From NCBI GenBank assembly GCA_019671005.1, contig CM033714.1:84187909-84251908 (forward strand): 64,000 nucleotides of DNA, given 5' to 3'. The notes under the pieces are model-generated. The model was not told where the DNA came from, ran no database searches, and was given only the letters and a program-made list of their open reading frames with translations. Positions 1 through 11,700 of the stretch are shown here, piece after piece; position 1 is the stretch's first letter; the number at the start of each line of letters is the position of its first letter. This DNA comes from Hibiscus mutabilis (Eukaryota > Streptophyta > Magnoliopsida > Malvales > Malvaceae). Both the position numbers and the translations under genes were made by a program.

Positions 1-421
1 TTTATCAACATTATCGTATTTTCCAGGATTTTAAAATTTACGAGGTTTTTTTTACTAAAGCAACTCTTGTTACTTTCCCGCACGAAATCTATATACTAAC
101 CATTAGTCTAATATATAACTTTAATCCACTTATGTTAACACTTAACATCTAAAACCCTAAAACTCAATATTGAATATGTTAACAATTAACATATAATATT
201 TTAAACCCTATTAACAAAGATCTGGATTATTAACTCTTAATCATCGATCTTAGAAACATCTTTTAATTGGATTAACAGATTAATCGGGATTGAATAGATT
301 TGCTCCTAAACATATCATATATTCGCTAAATAAATAAAAAAATAACATGTATCTCATACAATTACATCACCCAAGTAATTAAAACTTGAATCCATATCGT
401 ACAAGTGGCTCTGATACCACT
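1..421 (-). mobile_element. Internal edge of an LTR retrotransposon, cut by the window start
   Basis: Positions about 408-420 read, on the minus strand, TGGTATCAGAGCC. This is the usual primer-binding site complementary to initiator-Met tRNA, and it lies immediately inside an LTR that begins at 422 with tgttgggtca. The element is therefore on the minus strand and its body runs leftwards out of the window. The remaining bases are AT-rich with no readable coding frame. Confidence 0.55.
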
Positions 422-957
422 GTTGGGTCACGCCGGTACGCCGCATGGCGCAGCAAAAAGAATCGACGACCACCACTAGAGATCCATATACGAGGAATGA
501 ATCAAGGTGAAAAAGGGTGAAGAATTACCTACTAAAAATCTGGAATTCTGAATTTGGAGAAGATAAAAAAAACCAATCACGGTTTCACAATGTCGATTCC
601 TAAGCCGCAACAATAACGCTCTGACCTCTACGTAGTTCATCCAGTTGAAACGAGCATATAAAACTCTCTAAACTATTTAGAAGAGAATGAGCATATAAAA
701 GACTCTCTAAACTATTTAGAAGGTTTTTCCCAAAAACATTTATGATTACTAGATCTCTCATGCCTTTATATAACCTTTGTAATCCTAATTCAACTCAGAT
801 TAGGATTTCAATATATATATATATAATCACAATTTAACTTTAATTAGGATTTTAATATATATATTAAATATATGTTTAATCTCAATTCAACTTAATTAGA
901 ATTTCAATATATATTAAATATATAATCCCAATTCAACTTAATTAGGATCTCAATATT
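422..957 (-). repeat. LTR (5' LTR of a minus-strand element), far end uncertain
   Basis: The sequence starts with tgttgggtca next to a tRNA-iMet-type primer-binding site, so the minus-strand LTR ends in ...CCCAACA as expected. Positions 661-720 contain a short direct duplication of a phrase with actctctaaactatttagaa. I cannot find a matching inverted terminus at the right side; the LTR may be truncated where the inverted fragment at 958 begins. Confidence 0.5.
787..957. repeat. Tandem repeat, about four 30-55 bp units
   Basis: Four successive units begin with aattcaact or aatttaact, continue with a taattaggat-like phrase, and end in AT-rich runs of tatatatatt type. Units differ by a few substitutions and in the length of the AT run; the last is shortest. 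They lie inside the LTR. Confidence 0.6.
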
Positions 958-1615
958 GTGGAGCTCGATATCTTCAACTGAATTGCTTGCCAAGTGGTGG
1001 AGAATATGTAATTTGGGTGGTGGTGGTGGAAGCAAAAAGATAGAAAAAAGACACAAAGAATTTAGAATGGTTCAAGCTTCTAACCAAACTCTACATCCAC
1101 TACCTTAACTTCCCCACTAAGGATTTCAACAAATTCCCTCTTGAATTTCTTCCTCTTTTCTAGGCTAAGGAGGCAACCATTACACACTCAAAGCTTTCTA
1201 TCCCAAAGCTTGAGTAAACCCTCTTTTACAAGAGAAATAAAAACAAACTTGTAAAATCCTTACAAGGTAGATAGTTTGCACTCTTAAGCACGCACACATT
1301 TACAATTAAGCTCACAAGTGTTGTCTATACAAGAAATTTGACAAAATGAGCGCTAAAACATTTCTTGATCATATGATTGTTAACTTGAGGATCATTAGTT
1401 GTTTCCTGGTTCTTGAAGGGTCCTTTTAACTTCCCAAAATGAGTTCTCAGCCGTTGGTTACTGTTGGGATTGAATTGGAGTCGTTGGAGGCTGATTTCTA
1501 TGCAGTTTTTCCCAATTTGGTGCAGGGTGTATCGGTACTCGGGGTACCCGTATCAGTACGACCTCTTTGGGAAAAAGTCGTTGAGCCTGGAAACATAAAG
1601 GTGTATTGATACACT
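958..1615 (-). repeat. LTR fragment, left arm of a large inverted repeat
   Basis: This arm matches, in reverse complement, about 2380-3010. Shared landmarks include gcttgccaagtggtgg (left) against ccaccacttggcaagc (right), and actcaaagctttctatccc against gggatagaaagctttgagt. It also contains the gtatcggtac-type motif near 1530. It is read as a truncated LTR pointing left. Confidence 0.55.
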
Positions 1616-2080
1616 TGAAGGTGTCATGATTACAAATGAAGCTCTATGCACACAAGGAAAAGCACTTGAAGAATGAGGCTTAACATCCTACCTCTTATTC
1701 AAGTGGTCAAATTAGTTGAATTATTTTTTTTTTGTTTTTTTGTTTATCTTGTTTTATTTCTTTTCAATTCAACTAGTTAATCAAGAATTGTTAGACTAAT
1801 AATTTGTTTGATGGTTGAGTAAATGGGAGACACTTTTAAACAAAAGTATTTAATTGTCAATTTATTTTCCTCCGTTATTATTGATCCTTAAGTTACAAAA
1901 TTCTTTTTATATAACAAAAATGAGGAGAATGAGGGTTTAAAAAATTGAATTTTCAAAAGAAAAATGGGAGCTTTAAATATTTTAGAAAAAATATTATATT
2001 TTTCAAAAATTACTTTTTAAAGGAAAGAATCACAAAAACAAAATTTCAAGTTGGTTTTATTATATCAAAAAGGGAGAGCT
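1616..2080. other. AT-rich spacer between inverted LTR fragments
   Basis: No coding frame or recognisable gene is seen. The right end carries a purine-rich stretch (aaaagggagagct, about 2068-2080) directly before tgttaggatatttg, which looks like a polypurine tract next to a 3' LTR start. Confidence 0.4.
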
Positions 2081-3010
2081 TGTTAGGATATTTGTTTTGA
2101 TATAATAATTTGAAAATATTTTCGGACTTGTTTGAATATTTTGCAAACTTGTATTAAAGTCCAAACAACTTGAAAATATAATTGAAAATGTTTCTAAGGT
2201 TTTGGCATGATTTAAAACGATTTTAGAAAGCCAATCTTGTCATTTTCTCAGCCTTATAGCGATACGATATAGAACTATATCGATACCTTTTTGAGTTTTC
2301 AAACGGTAAAATTTCCAATGGCTAAATCTCGTACCGGTACAGACTCATCCATACCGATATAGGTGATACCGTACTGATATGCTTATAAGCGTACCAATAC
2401 GTTTGTATGATTTTAGGCTCCAACGGTTATTTCCCAAAGAGAACGTACCGATATGCAAAGCCCACGTACCGATACCCACTACACCAGATTAGGAAATTTT
2501 GCTTGGAAATCATCCCCAACGGCTCTAATTCATTCCTAACGGTCACCAACGAATAGAATCTCATTTGGGAGTATAGAAGGGACATTCAAGCACCAGAATC
2601 AACTAATGATAAAAAATCGAACATACTTATGATTGTAAAAGTCTTAGTGCTTAATTTTCACATTCTTTCATAGATAACACTTGTGAGCTTAACTTGTTAA
2701 TATTTGTTCAAGTGTTTTAGAATTGGGTGAGTGCTTAAATTAGTTTGCTTTGTATTTCTCTTTGTTAAAGAGGGTTTACTCAAGCTTTGGGATAGAAAGC
2801 TTTGAGTGTGTAAGGGTTGCCTCCTTAACCTGGAAAAAGGGAAGAAATAGTGAATTTAGGAAAATCCTTAGTAGAAAGCTAAGGAAGTGGTTGTAGAGTT
2901 TGGTCTAAATCATTGTGTTCGTTCCCTTTCATTGCTTTCACCACCGCCACCCAAAATTGGACTTCTCCACCACTTGGCAAGCAAATCGGTTAATGAATTC
3001 GAGTTCTAAA
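2081..3010 (+). repeat. LTR-like sequence, right arm of a large inverted repeat
   Basis: It begins tgttaggata after a polypurine-like tract, as a 3' LTR of a plus-strand element would. Several gtaccgatac-type decamers occur at about 2330-2480. The last 320 bp mirror the arm at 958. No target-site duplication could be assigned. Confidence 0.5.
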
Positions 3011-3459
3011 ATAAATATTTATTATAAAACTCAATTTCTCTTAATGTCACCGTTTATTCTTTTTCTTTATTTCATTTACTTTTTTTCTTCTAAAAAAGGA
3101 TATCTTTATTTTAGATTATTCTCTTCACATATTTTATTGTGTTTTTTAGTCTGTCTCGTGGCACGAATTTATCTGTCTTGTGGTACGATTTTTGTCTATA
3201 TTTATGTAGTTTGACGTTTGTGTAACAATCAACATGACACACTCTTTTTAATTAGGGAAGATCATTTTTCTAATATGATTAGATCTCTTTGTGGCATTTT
3301 GTCAATGCAATTAAAATCGTTAACAAAACACTCTACAAGATTTATTTTCTCGATCTTTATGCTTACATACATATATAACATATAATTAGATAAAGACAAA
3401 AAAATCCGATGATGGTCGCAAGTTTCTATGAAAGATGTACATATTCAAGGGAATGCTTC

Positions 3460-4115
3460 TTTCTTCAAGCGTTTTTTTACACATTAACCATACAACTTTA
3501 TTGATAAAAATAAAATAAAAACATAACATAACTTATAAATTTTTAGAACACCAAAAATAATAAGAAAGAAAATGATAAATCTAAAAATAAAAGATAAGTG
3601 CTGCATCAGTCAGATCAAACACTTTCTCTTTGCACAAAAAAAAATCTTTGTGGTCCATTGTAGGAAAGATCCTTGGGGAGTTGTCAAAACACGATCTAGA
3701 TGAAATCCCCAAAATTAATAGCAATCATCTTCATGATATTCCCAAGAATGACAATTATTTATAAGTTACATCGACAAACAACTCAAAAGGAGATCAAACT
3801 GTACATGATCACCGACAAAAATGAATCAGAAACAAGCGTCGTGAGGGTTAACCGCACAAATACCAAAAACTTGCAAAGTAACCATAGCAACGTGCCATAA
3901 GGCAGAGATGTGCCATAAAGATAGGAAAAATGTGTTATAAAAATAGAGAAAAATGCAACAACCGAAGAAAAATAAATAAATAAATAAATATATATATATA
4001 TATATATAAATTACCGGCAGTCGACAACCAACATCAAAGTTGGTGTCGCCACCGGTTAGACAAAAAACAAATAAAAAATCAATAATGTTCAAAGAAAAAA
4101 AAAGAAAAAGAGAGA
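3460..4115. repeat. Dispersed repeat, copy 1 (LINE 3'-end-like)
   Basis: This stretch is collinear with 55330-55880. Both have caactttattgataaa, then gttgtcaaaacacga, then gaatcagaaacaag (or gaatcagagacaag), then gtgccataaggcagag-type phrases. It also resembles the reverse complement of 29745-30470. No domain is visible in the short frames. The recurring tail with AATAAA-type ends suggests the 3' region of a non-LTR retroelement; this is inference. Confidence 0.5.
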
Positions 4116-4859
4116 GAAGTGTGGTTAGGGTTTTAAAAGAGAAAATAATTGAGATAAGTTAATGCTGAGTTTTATTCGAACAAAGTTAATGCTGAGTTTT
4201 TTTGAAATACTGGATTATATTTAAAGTGAAATGATTACAAAAGAATCACACCTCAAACATTGAAAGATCAATGCGTAGAAATAACTACAATAAAATTCTA
4301 AGAGGCGTGAAAGACATTAAAATACAAAACCTATCACTTTCAGAAGAACTTGAACAATCATCTGAATGAAATCCAGTGAATAAACTACTTTGACCAGAGT
4401 GCTCTATGAAGAAAGCAAATCCTTGCGCTACTTGTTCTTGGCATAACGACACAACCACAAAAGGGAATCATAAGCATTTACAAACTACTTCTCTGACAAA
4501 ACGCTCGTTGATACTCGTCATCCGAACGTAAAACTATCAAAAGATAGGCAATTGTCATAAAGACGGACTATAACTGCTGTAAAAGCACACAAAAGAACTA
4601 CTATAAAAGCATATGAAAGAGCTGTCAAAAAAACAGATATGATATGAATCTGGCAAAATAAAAAAAACAAGAAAAACATAAGAATAAAATATTTATCAAC
4701 AAAAGATGAATTTTATTTATTTACAAAACTAATAAAACAACAAAAAAACTGTTGTCGGTGAAGAAGAAAACTAACGAAAAAAACTTTAGAAAACTTTGAA
4801 AAACTCCTTATTAATGCTGAGTTTTAAAATAAAGAAAACAAGTCGCTAACGTTCACGCA

Positions 4860-4903
<44 letters not shown>

Positions 4904-5077
4904 TATTTTCATGTTTTAATTTTCCATTGCATGAGTCTTTTTAGACTTGGTCCCCCAAGATTATTCTTCTTCTTATTTATTTATATATATATATATATAT
5001 TGTATTCTAAGTAGTTTTTTATTGTTACCACTTTTAATCCATCAATTTTTTCATCTATCAAGATGACATAATAATTA
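4116..5077. other. AT-rich intergenic DNA with microsatellites
   Basis: No gene is seen. Microsatellites are a (TTA)n tract at about 4863-4902 and a (TA)n tract at 4981-5000. A further (AT)n tract sits at about 3990-4008 in the preceding repeat. Confidence 0.6.
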
Positions 5078-5722
5078 GGGGTGTTCAAAATTATTCGACC
5101 CAGTTAATTCAGTTCGATTATTTGATGACCCGAATTGAATTAAGTGGGTATTTTACTAAAAAATTATCCGACTAGACCGGGTACTTGACTCGGGATTTTT
5201 CTGGGTAATTGGTCTGGGCTGAATTTTTTGGTAACCAAGTAACCGACCCGATAATTTCAATATATTTATTTTTTAATTTTAAATTATATTTTTATTTTAG
5301 GTTCCTTAATATTTTTTACCTAAAACTAAATTTAAATATCTAAATTATTTATATGTTTGTATTATCATATACTTTTTAAGTTTTAAAATTTTCATATATA
5401 TTTTTATTAAATTTTTAATACAAGTTTCGAAAGAAAAAAAATGAGAATAATATTTTTAATGTCTTTTTGGTTATAAACTTTAATATATATATATATAGGG
5501 TTTAAATTTGATACACATGCTACACAAGCCTACTTATTTATACTATAAATCAAAATTAAACTTAAACCCTAAACTCTAAACCTTAAACCTTAAATTCCGA
5601 ACACTAACCTTAGATTCTAAACCTTACAACTTAAACCCCAAAACTTTAAACCCTAAGCTAAACCCTTAACCCCTAAACCTAAAAGGCCTGTGTAAACTTT
5701 ACACAGCTTGTGTATTGAATTT

Positions 5723-5763
<41 letters not shown>

Positions 5764-6199
5764 GTATTCCGAAAAGCAGCCTCTTGTTTCTTCGACTCCA
5801 CCACCAGTGAAAAGAACCTCATGCTTAGGTTGCTGTGGATTGTTTGAAGTTTTTACTGGTTCTGGGAGATAATTGAAGTTTCTGAGTTATCCATCAAGTT
5901 AGACAAAGCTATATTATACTTTCCTTTATACTTTGTAGAATTGCGTAGCTCATATCGTTTGTGCATTGGTGGGCGTATGGGAATTCTCGGACTATGAAAC
6001 TACAACTTGAGATCTGGAACTTATTACTTGTCATTTGATTGTTATTTTTTTTGTTCACTTATCCGGTATTCTCTTCCAATCAAATAAATTATAAACTTTT
6101 TAAATTTTATATGTTTACTATGTGATTTTTAAAAAATAAATAAATAACCGGTTACCCATTGCCTGATTTTTAGGTACCCGAAAATGAACATCCCTAATA
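5078..6199. mobile_element. hAT-like non-autonomous element with a nested MITE
   Basis: The left end reads taggggtgttca and the right end tgaacatcccta, an almost perfect 12-bp terminal inverted repeat. Flanks ataataat and ataacaac could be a decayed 8-bp target duplication. Subterminal DNA on both sides holds repeated ccgg/accc-type phrases. A telomere-like-repeat MITE occupies about 5490-5735 inside it. No transposase is present. Assignment to hAT rests on terminus style and duplication length only. Confidence 0.4.
5490..5735. mobile_element. MITE of telomere-like-repeat family, subtype B
   Basis: The ends carry tttgatacac and gcttgtgtattgaa, an imperfect inverted pair. The interior is a series of degenerate taaaccctaaa-type units. 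The same organisation recurs at about 43080-43345, 34955-35165 and 40025-40265. Confidence 0.5.
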
Positions 6200-7282
6200 A
6201 CAACGCTAAAAACGGTCGCATGACATAGAGTGTCACGTGATAAATAAAATGAAAAACTATACTATTAGTCACCTAATTATTATTTTTTTCTAATTTGGAT
6301 GGAACTATATTTTTTTGTATAATTGTCACTAACTTTACTTTTTATTTTAATAACTGATCGTTAAATTTTAACAAAAATAATAATATTATTTGATATAATA
6401 ATAATTTTAATTTAAAAAAAATATACATTTTATCAATTTAATCTTATTTTTTAAGCTTAACTGTGTGACTTTTCAAAACTAAAAACTCTTGCTATGAATG
6501 ACGTCAAATACCTTTTTCAAGTTTTCGTCTTCACATTTTCGTGCTTGTGTATATTATATTATATGAATTAGATTTTCTTTTAGTCAAAGAATAAAAGAGA
6601 AAATTGAAATGTTGATACGTGGTAAATTTTTGTTTTCTTGTTTTTTCCATGCCAGTTGGGGATCCAAATTGACATTTCCTCTCAATCAAACGTTTGAATG
6701 AGCCTTCGAGAGAAAGAGAGAGGGGGTCAAGCCAAGAACAACCTCAGTGGTCGCAGCTTTGAAGAATCCATCTTCAACCTCCGTGCATGTTTAATCGAAA
6801 ATAAATTATTTGTCATCTTTTAGTGTCTCTATATATTTTAACACTAAAAAATTAAGTTTAAGGTTTACGGTTAATATTTAAAGTTATAATTTAAGATTAA
6901 AATTTATGATTTAGGGGGCAAAATTTAGTCTTTAGAGTTTAGGGCGTATGGTTTAAGATTTAAAATTTAGAATTAAGATTTAGATTTAGACTTAAACTTT
7001 TAATTTTTTTTTTTGTATTGAGACATACATAAAGACACCAAAAAAGGATACTTGATTTCTGTTCGATTATGTTAAGGTTAATTTTTAACACCAATTTGAA
7101 TATTGAAGGTGTTGCTGCCATTGCGGAATCACATTACGAAGTGTAAACTTAATTATTATTCGTTAGTTTAATTTATACAATCTATAAGTGGGTCTTATAC
7201 ATATATGGGTGAATTTTCGATAGGGTCAATAATTCAAACGGTGTTTATCAAATTTGAGTCAAGTAGAATCAAATATATATTT
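6200..7282. other. AT-rich intergenic DNA with one telomere-like repeat tract
   Basis: No gene is seen. Positions about 6825-7040 contain degenerate ttaggg/tttaag-type units flanked by gtgtctctatat on the left and a roughly mirrored acatacataaagacac on the right. This resembles a further decayed MITE of the telomere-like class. Confidence 0.45.
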
Positions 7283-7291
7283 TTAAAATAA

Positions 7292-8067
7292 GGTTTAATC
7301 ATTAAATATGTGTCTGAACTATGCTATATTTTTCAGTTAGATGCCAAAACTATTTTTCAGGCCAAATATGTGCTTAAAGTTTCATTATGTGACCTATTTA
7401 AGATTCTCTGTTAATTTTTACCGTTAAAGGACACGTGTCATCTCCAACAAAATTCTAAAATTATATTAAAAACAAATAAATTACTTAATTTTTATAAATT
7501 CTCTAAGTTTTCCATATTTCACAAAACAGCCCCCAAATTCCAAAATCCCTAACTCCCCAAAACCTAAATCTCGATTTGGGCCGATTCCGCCGCCACCCAT
7601 CATATCGGTCGCTAGACCATCACGGCCATTTTCCTCATCATTCCATCGCCGAAAATTGATCAACGTCGTGCGAATCGCCGAAATTATCGAATGGTTCTTT
7701 CGAACGATTTGCGACGAACATCGACAGGAGGGGTGACGAACGGCGTGTGGGTTGTTCGACGAGGGGAGGACGCTTCATTCCGTCGCCGACAACGCGGCCA
7801 ATGCTGGAAGGAGTGGTCGGATTTTGGGGATTTGGGGACTATTTTGGGAATATTTGAAAATTTCAAGATATATTTTTATTTTATTTTATTCATTTTATTT
7901 ATTTTTAATATAATTTTAGAATTTTTTGGAGGTGACATGTGTCCGTTAACAGAGAACCTTTAATGGGTCATGAAATAAAATGTTATACATCTATTTGGCC
8001 CGAAAAATAGTTTGGACACTTAACTGGAAAAACAGTATAGTTTGAATACCTATTTGCCTATTAAACC
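7292..8067. mobile_element. Mutator-like fold-back element with GC-rich interior
   Basis: Both ends are long inverted repeats of about 200 bp. The left arm begins ggtttaatca and the right arm ends ctattaaacc. Phrases such as caaaactatttttcaggcc (left) are mirrored by ggcccgaaaaatagtttgg (right). Flanking 9-mers ttaaaataa (7283-7291) and ataaaataa (8068-8076) match at 8 of 9 bases, as for a Mutator-type target duplication. The interior (about 7500-7870) is strikingly GC-rich and CGA/CCG-rich compared with its surroundings, so captured host sequence is possible. No transposase is present, and its short frames are not credible genes. Confidence 0.6.
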
Positions 8068-8349
8068 ATAAAATAAATAACATAATAAAAATTTATTGAC
8101 AATCTAGTTAAATTTCAAGTTAAAGCGTATAAATTAGAGGACATATATTTAAGAAAATTTAAAGAATATTAGGCGGTAGTACCAACTAATCAATTTAATA
8201 AATATACGAAAGGCACACCCAATATAAATCTCAAATTCATAAGTTTTTTTTTTTAACAAATTAGTCGTTTGACAAATGTTAACTGTTAATAATATTAACA
8301 TAATAACTTATATGTGAATAATAACATGACAGAAAACTGTTAAAAGTTC
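8068..8349. other. AT-rich intergenic DNA, nothing recognised
   Basis: No gene, repeat pair or motif beyond general AT richness was recognised here. Confidence 0.5.
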
Positions 8350-8538
8350 ATGTATGAAGCTTGATCTTATTCTATTACTTATGGTAGAATTTTCCCAGTT
8401 TTGGCCCGCAAAAAATAACAAGTTTTCAGATCGCGGTCCGATCTGACCCATGTATCAAGCTTGATCTTGTGGTAGAATTTTCCCAGTTTTGGCCCGCAAA
8501 AATAACAAAGTTCTCAGATCGCGGTCCGATCTGACTCA
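8350..8538 (+). promoter_or_regulatory. Tandemly duplicated upstream region of TRAPPC13
   Basis: Two direct copies of an 89-100 bp unit lie about 170-360 bp before the TRAPPC13 ATG (8350-8449 and 8450-8538). Each contains ttttcccagttttggcccgc and a 19-bp palindrome, cagatcgcggtccgatctg, at 8427-8445 and 8515-8533 (7-bp arms, 5-bp centre). The second copy lacks about 12 bp. Its position and the conserved palindrome suggest promoter or leader function; this is inference. Confidence 0.55.
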
Positions 8539-8708
8539 GCCCATAAACACAGTACTCAGTCCCGAGTCTTGATTCCGCAGCACGCCGTCGCCCAATATTT
8601 CATTGCTTTCCTTTCCCTCTCACAGATGGTCTCTCAAGAGCTTTAATTTCCCAAGAAAAAAAAGGAACAAAGAGTAACAAAGCCTCGAATTCTGAAATCG
8701 TTGAAGCC

Positions 8709-11700
8709 ATGAGCTCGGCTCCACAAGGAACCCACTCCCTCGCCTTCAGGGTGATGCGGCTTTGCAAGCCGTCTTTCCACGTCGATCCTCCGTTCCGCCT
8801 CGACCTCGCCGATCTCTGCGTCGGCGAAGACATCTTCGACGATCCACTCGCCGCCGCAAACCTCCCCCCGCTCTTATCCACCCAACTCAGTAAGTCCACG
8901 GACTCCTCCGATCTGACTTACGGCAACCGATTCCTCCTCCACCATCCATCTGATGCTATGGGCTTCTCTGGCCTCCTCCTTCTCCCTCAATCCTTCGGGT
9001 CTCACTACTTTATCCTCTCTTTTTTTGTTAAATTTCCTTAATTTCGGTTTGTTTATTAATTACCTATTTATTAAATTAATGTAGGGCGATTTACTTGGGG
9101 GAGACTTTCTGCAGCTATATTAGCATCAATAACAACTCTAATTTTGAAGTTAGGGACATTATTATTAAGGTCAGTTTGTTTAATTTGTTGATGAATTTAC
9201 CGCAATTTTTGCTGATTGCAACTGTTTACATGTTGGATTGATAATTAACATTTTATTCCCCTCTTTAAGTGAGTTTGACTAAGCTTTTTTATTACTAGTA
9301 TGTGATTCGAAAATGGATTAGATCGTGTGTTTCTTCTTAAGCTTGTTTGAGTATCAACAATCTTTTTGTTCTCTTCAATTTTACTTCATTTCATGTATGC
9401 TAAGATAAATGCCGAATCAGGTTTAGATTTGATGTTCATAGTTCATACACACATTTACTCTCAAAAACCTGTTGTATGGTTTGATACAAAATCTCAAGAA
9501 GTGAGAAGTCTTTGTTTTCTTGTAGGCTGAAATTCAGACGGAGAGACAGAGGATACTCCTCTTGGATACCACTAAATCACCTGTTGAATCCATACGTGCA
9601 GGCGGGCGTTATGATTTCATTGTGGAACACGATGTGAAGGAACTTGGAGCTCACACGTACGTAGTAGTTTGATTTTTGTCTCCTTTTTATTAATTAATTT
9701 CCTCTAACTTGATCTTTATTTGTTGTGAGACAAAATTTAGGCTGATTTGCACTGCATTGTACGTTGATAATGATGGAGAAAGAAAATATCTTCCACAGTT
9801 TTTCAAGTTTGTTGTTGCAAACCCTTTATCAGTTAGGACAAAGGTACTGTCCCGTGCCATTACAAAGAAATGAGTTAATATTTTGTGTATGCCGCCCTTG
9901 GCTAGCTTCAGAGCCACTTGTTACTTCAACTTTGTTATTTGAGACTCTCTCTTCGCTTTAACTTTGATTTTTCCATTCAAAATTGTAATGCTTTTATCTC
10001 TGTTGTGCAGGTCCGCACTGTCAAGGTAGGTTGAGATTGACTTGAATTATCTAATGTAAGTTTATAAAGCCTAGATACTCATGCTGCTACAATAGCTTCT
10101 TTTTATGCCATGCAAACTATAGAAATAAAAGGGTTAAAAATGGCTTGAATAAATAAATTGCAATGTTGATTTATAAATGAAATTGATATCAAATGAATTC
10201 CTACAGCCTCAGTATTTTATCCTTCCTTTGCTGGGCATTGTGCGATGAACCCCAGCCTCTGAGTTTTCTTCTGTTACTTTCTTTTTGTTGTTTCTCATTT
10301 GTAGTATTAGAAGCCAAGTCAGATGTGTGTTATTCTCTTGCAACTCAGTTTCTGCAGTATGTAAGCTACCATCTGATGATTGGAATGCCTCATTTGGTTT
10401 TATAGTTGTTGATCTATGGAACGTGCAGTCTACACTAGCACCGTTGTCTTGACATCTGTTTGAGTCCACCTTATTAATTGTAAAAGCTGCAAATCAACTT
10501 GGGCTTTCGTCCTTCTGTAATAGCTGAATTTTTCTCTCTCAGGAAACTACCTATTTAGAAGCTTGCATAGAGAATCATACAAAAACAAATCTTTATATGG
10601 ACCAAGTTGAGTTTGAACCGGCTCCTCATTGGAGTGCTACAGTGCTAAAAGCTGATGAACTCCATCCTGCAGATAATTCATCAACTGGGTAAGTAGCGGA
10701 TATATCACATTGATGTATAATTTTGAATTTTCTACTATTAGTAGTAGCGCAAGCAACCCTTTGAGTTCTGAATTCTGTTTTTGTATTTAACTAAAACTGA
10801 TAATCATTTTTGTGGCAGAGAGGTATTTAAGGCACCTATTCTTATCAGATCTGGCGGGGGAATTCACAATTACCTTTATCAATTGAAATTGGCTTCACCT
10901 GACTCTGCACAAATGAAGGTAGAGGGAACAAATATTCTTGGTAAACTTCAGATAACGTGGCGTACAAATTTAGGTGAACCTGGCCGTTTGCAAACCCAGC
11001 AAATTCTTGGCACAGTAAGTTAAGCATTTTTACTACTTTAGAAGACAGTTTTGTGCTGTCTTTTGTGAAATCTGTATTTTACTGAAACAAACAATTCATT
11101 TTTATCTCTTTTTCTTAAAAGGAAGAGGAAAACACTGTTGAATTCTCTGTGTTCTGTTTATTTTGCAAGTTTGAGATCTGCATAACTTTCAATAGAAAAA
11201 ATTAACAAGGAATAATCAAAACCCATTCTGATATGCATTTCCTCTTTTTCAGCCGATCAGTCGCAAAGAGATTGAGTTGCAAATTCTGGAGATTCCATCT
11301 CTAATTAATTTGGATAAGTCCTTTTTGGTATGTTTTACTACATGCATTTTGTTTTGCATTATGACAATCTTTAAGAAATTCTTTTCATCCTTATGATAAA
11401 ACTTATGATCTCTGCTGTTATGTTTTTTTTTCCTGCCTAGAATTTTTCTCTTTGCTTCTAAGTCTTTGACTTCCTTTTCTAAGAGTCTTTGAATAAGTTC
11501 ATTGACTTAATAGCCACTTGCAGGTACATCTGAATCTAACGAACCATACAGACAGAGAGTTGGGCCCATTTGAGGTCTGGTTATCACAAAATAGTGTACA
11601 TGGGGAGAAGAATGTTGTGATTAACGGGTTTCAGACTATGGTAATTGATTTAGTTGACTAACAATGTTATTTTACCTTATTTTGTCCCAAACTATTATAA

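Noticed and set aside
2915..3214. A 99-codon plus-strand frame
   Set aside because: It crosses from the LTR arm into AT-rich DNA; its hydrophobic, Phe/Tyr-rich content is what T-rich DNA gives by chance.
7481..7963. Charged, Arg-rich frames on both strands in the GC-rich block
   Set aside because: They lie inside the fold-back element on both strands at once, with no domain; composition explains them.
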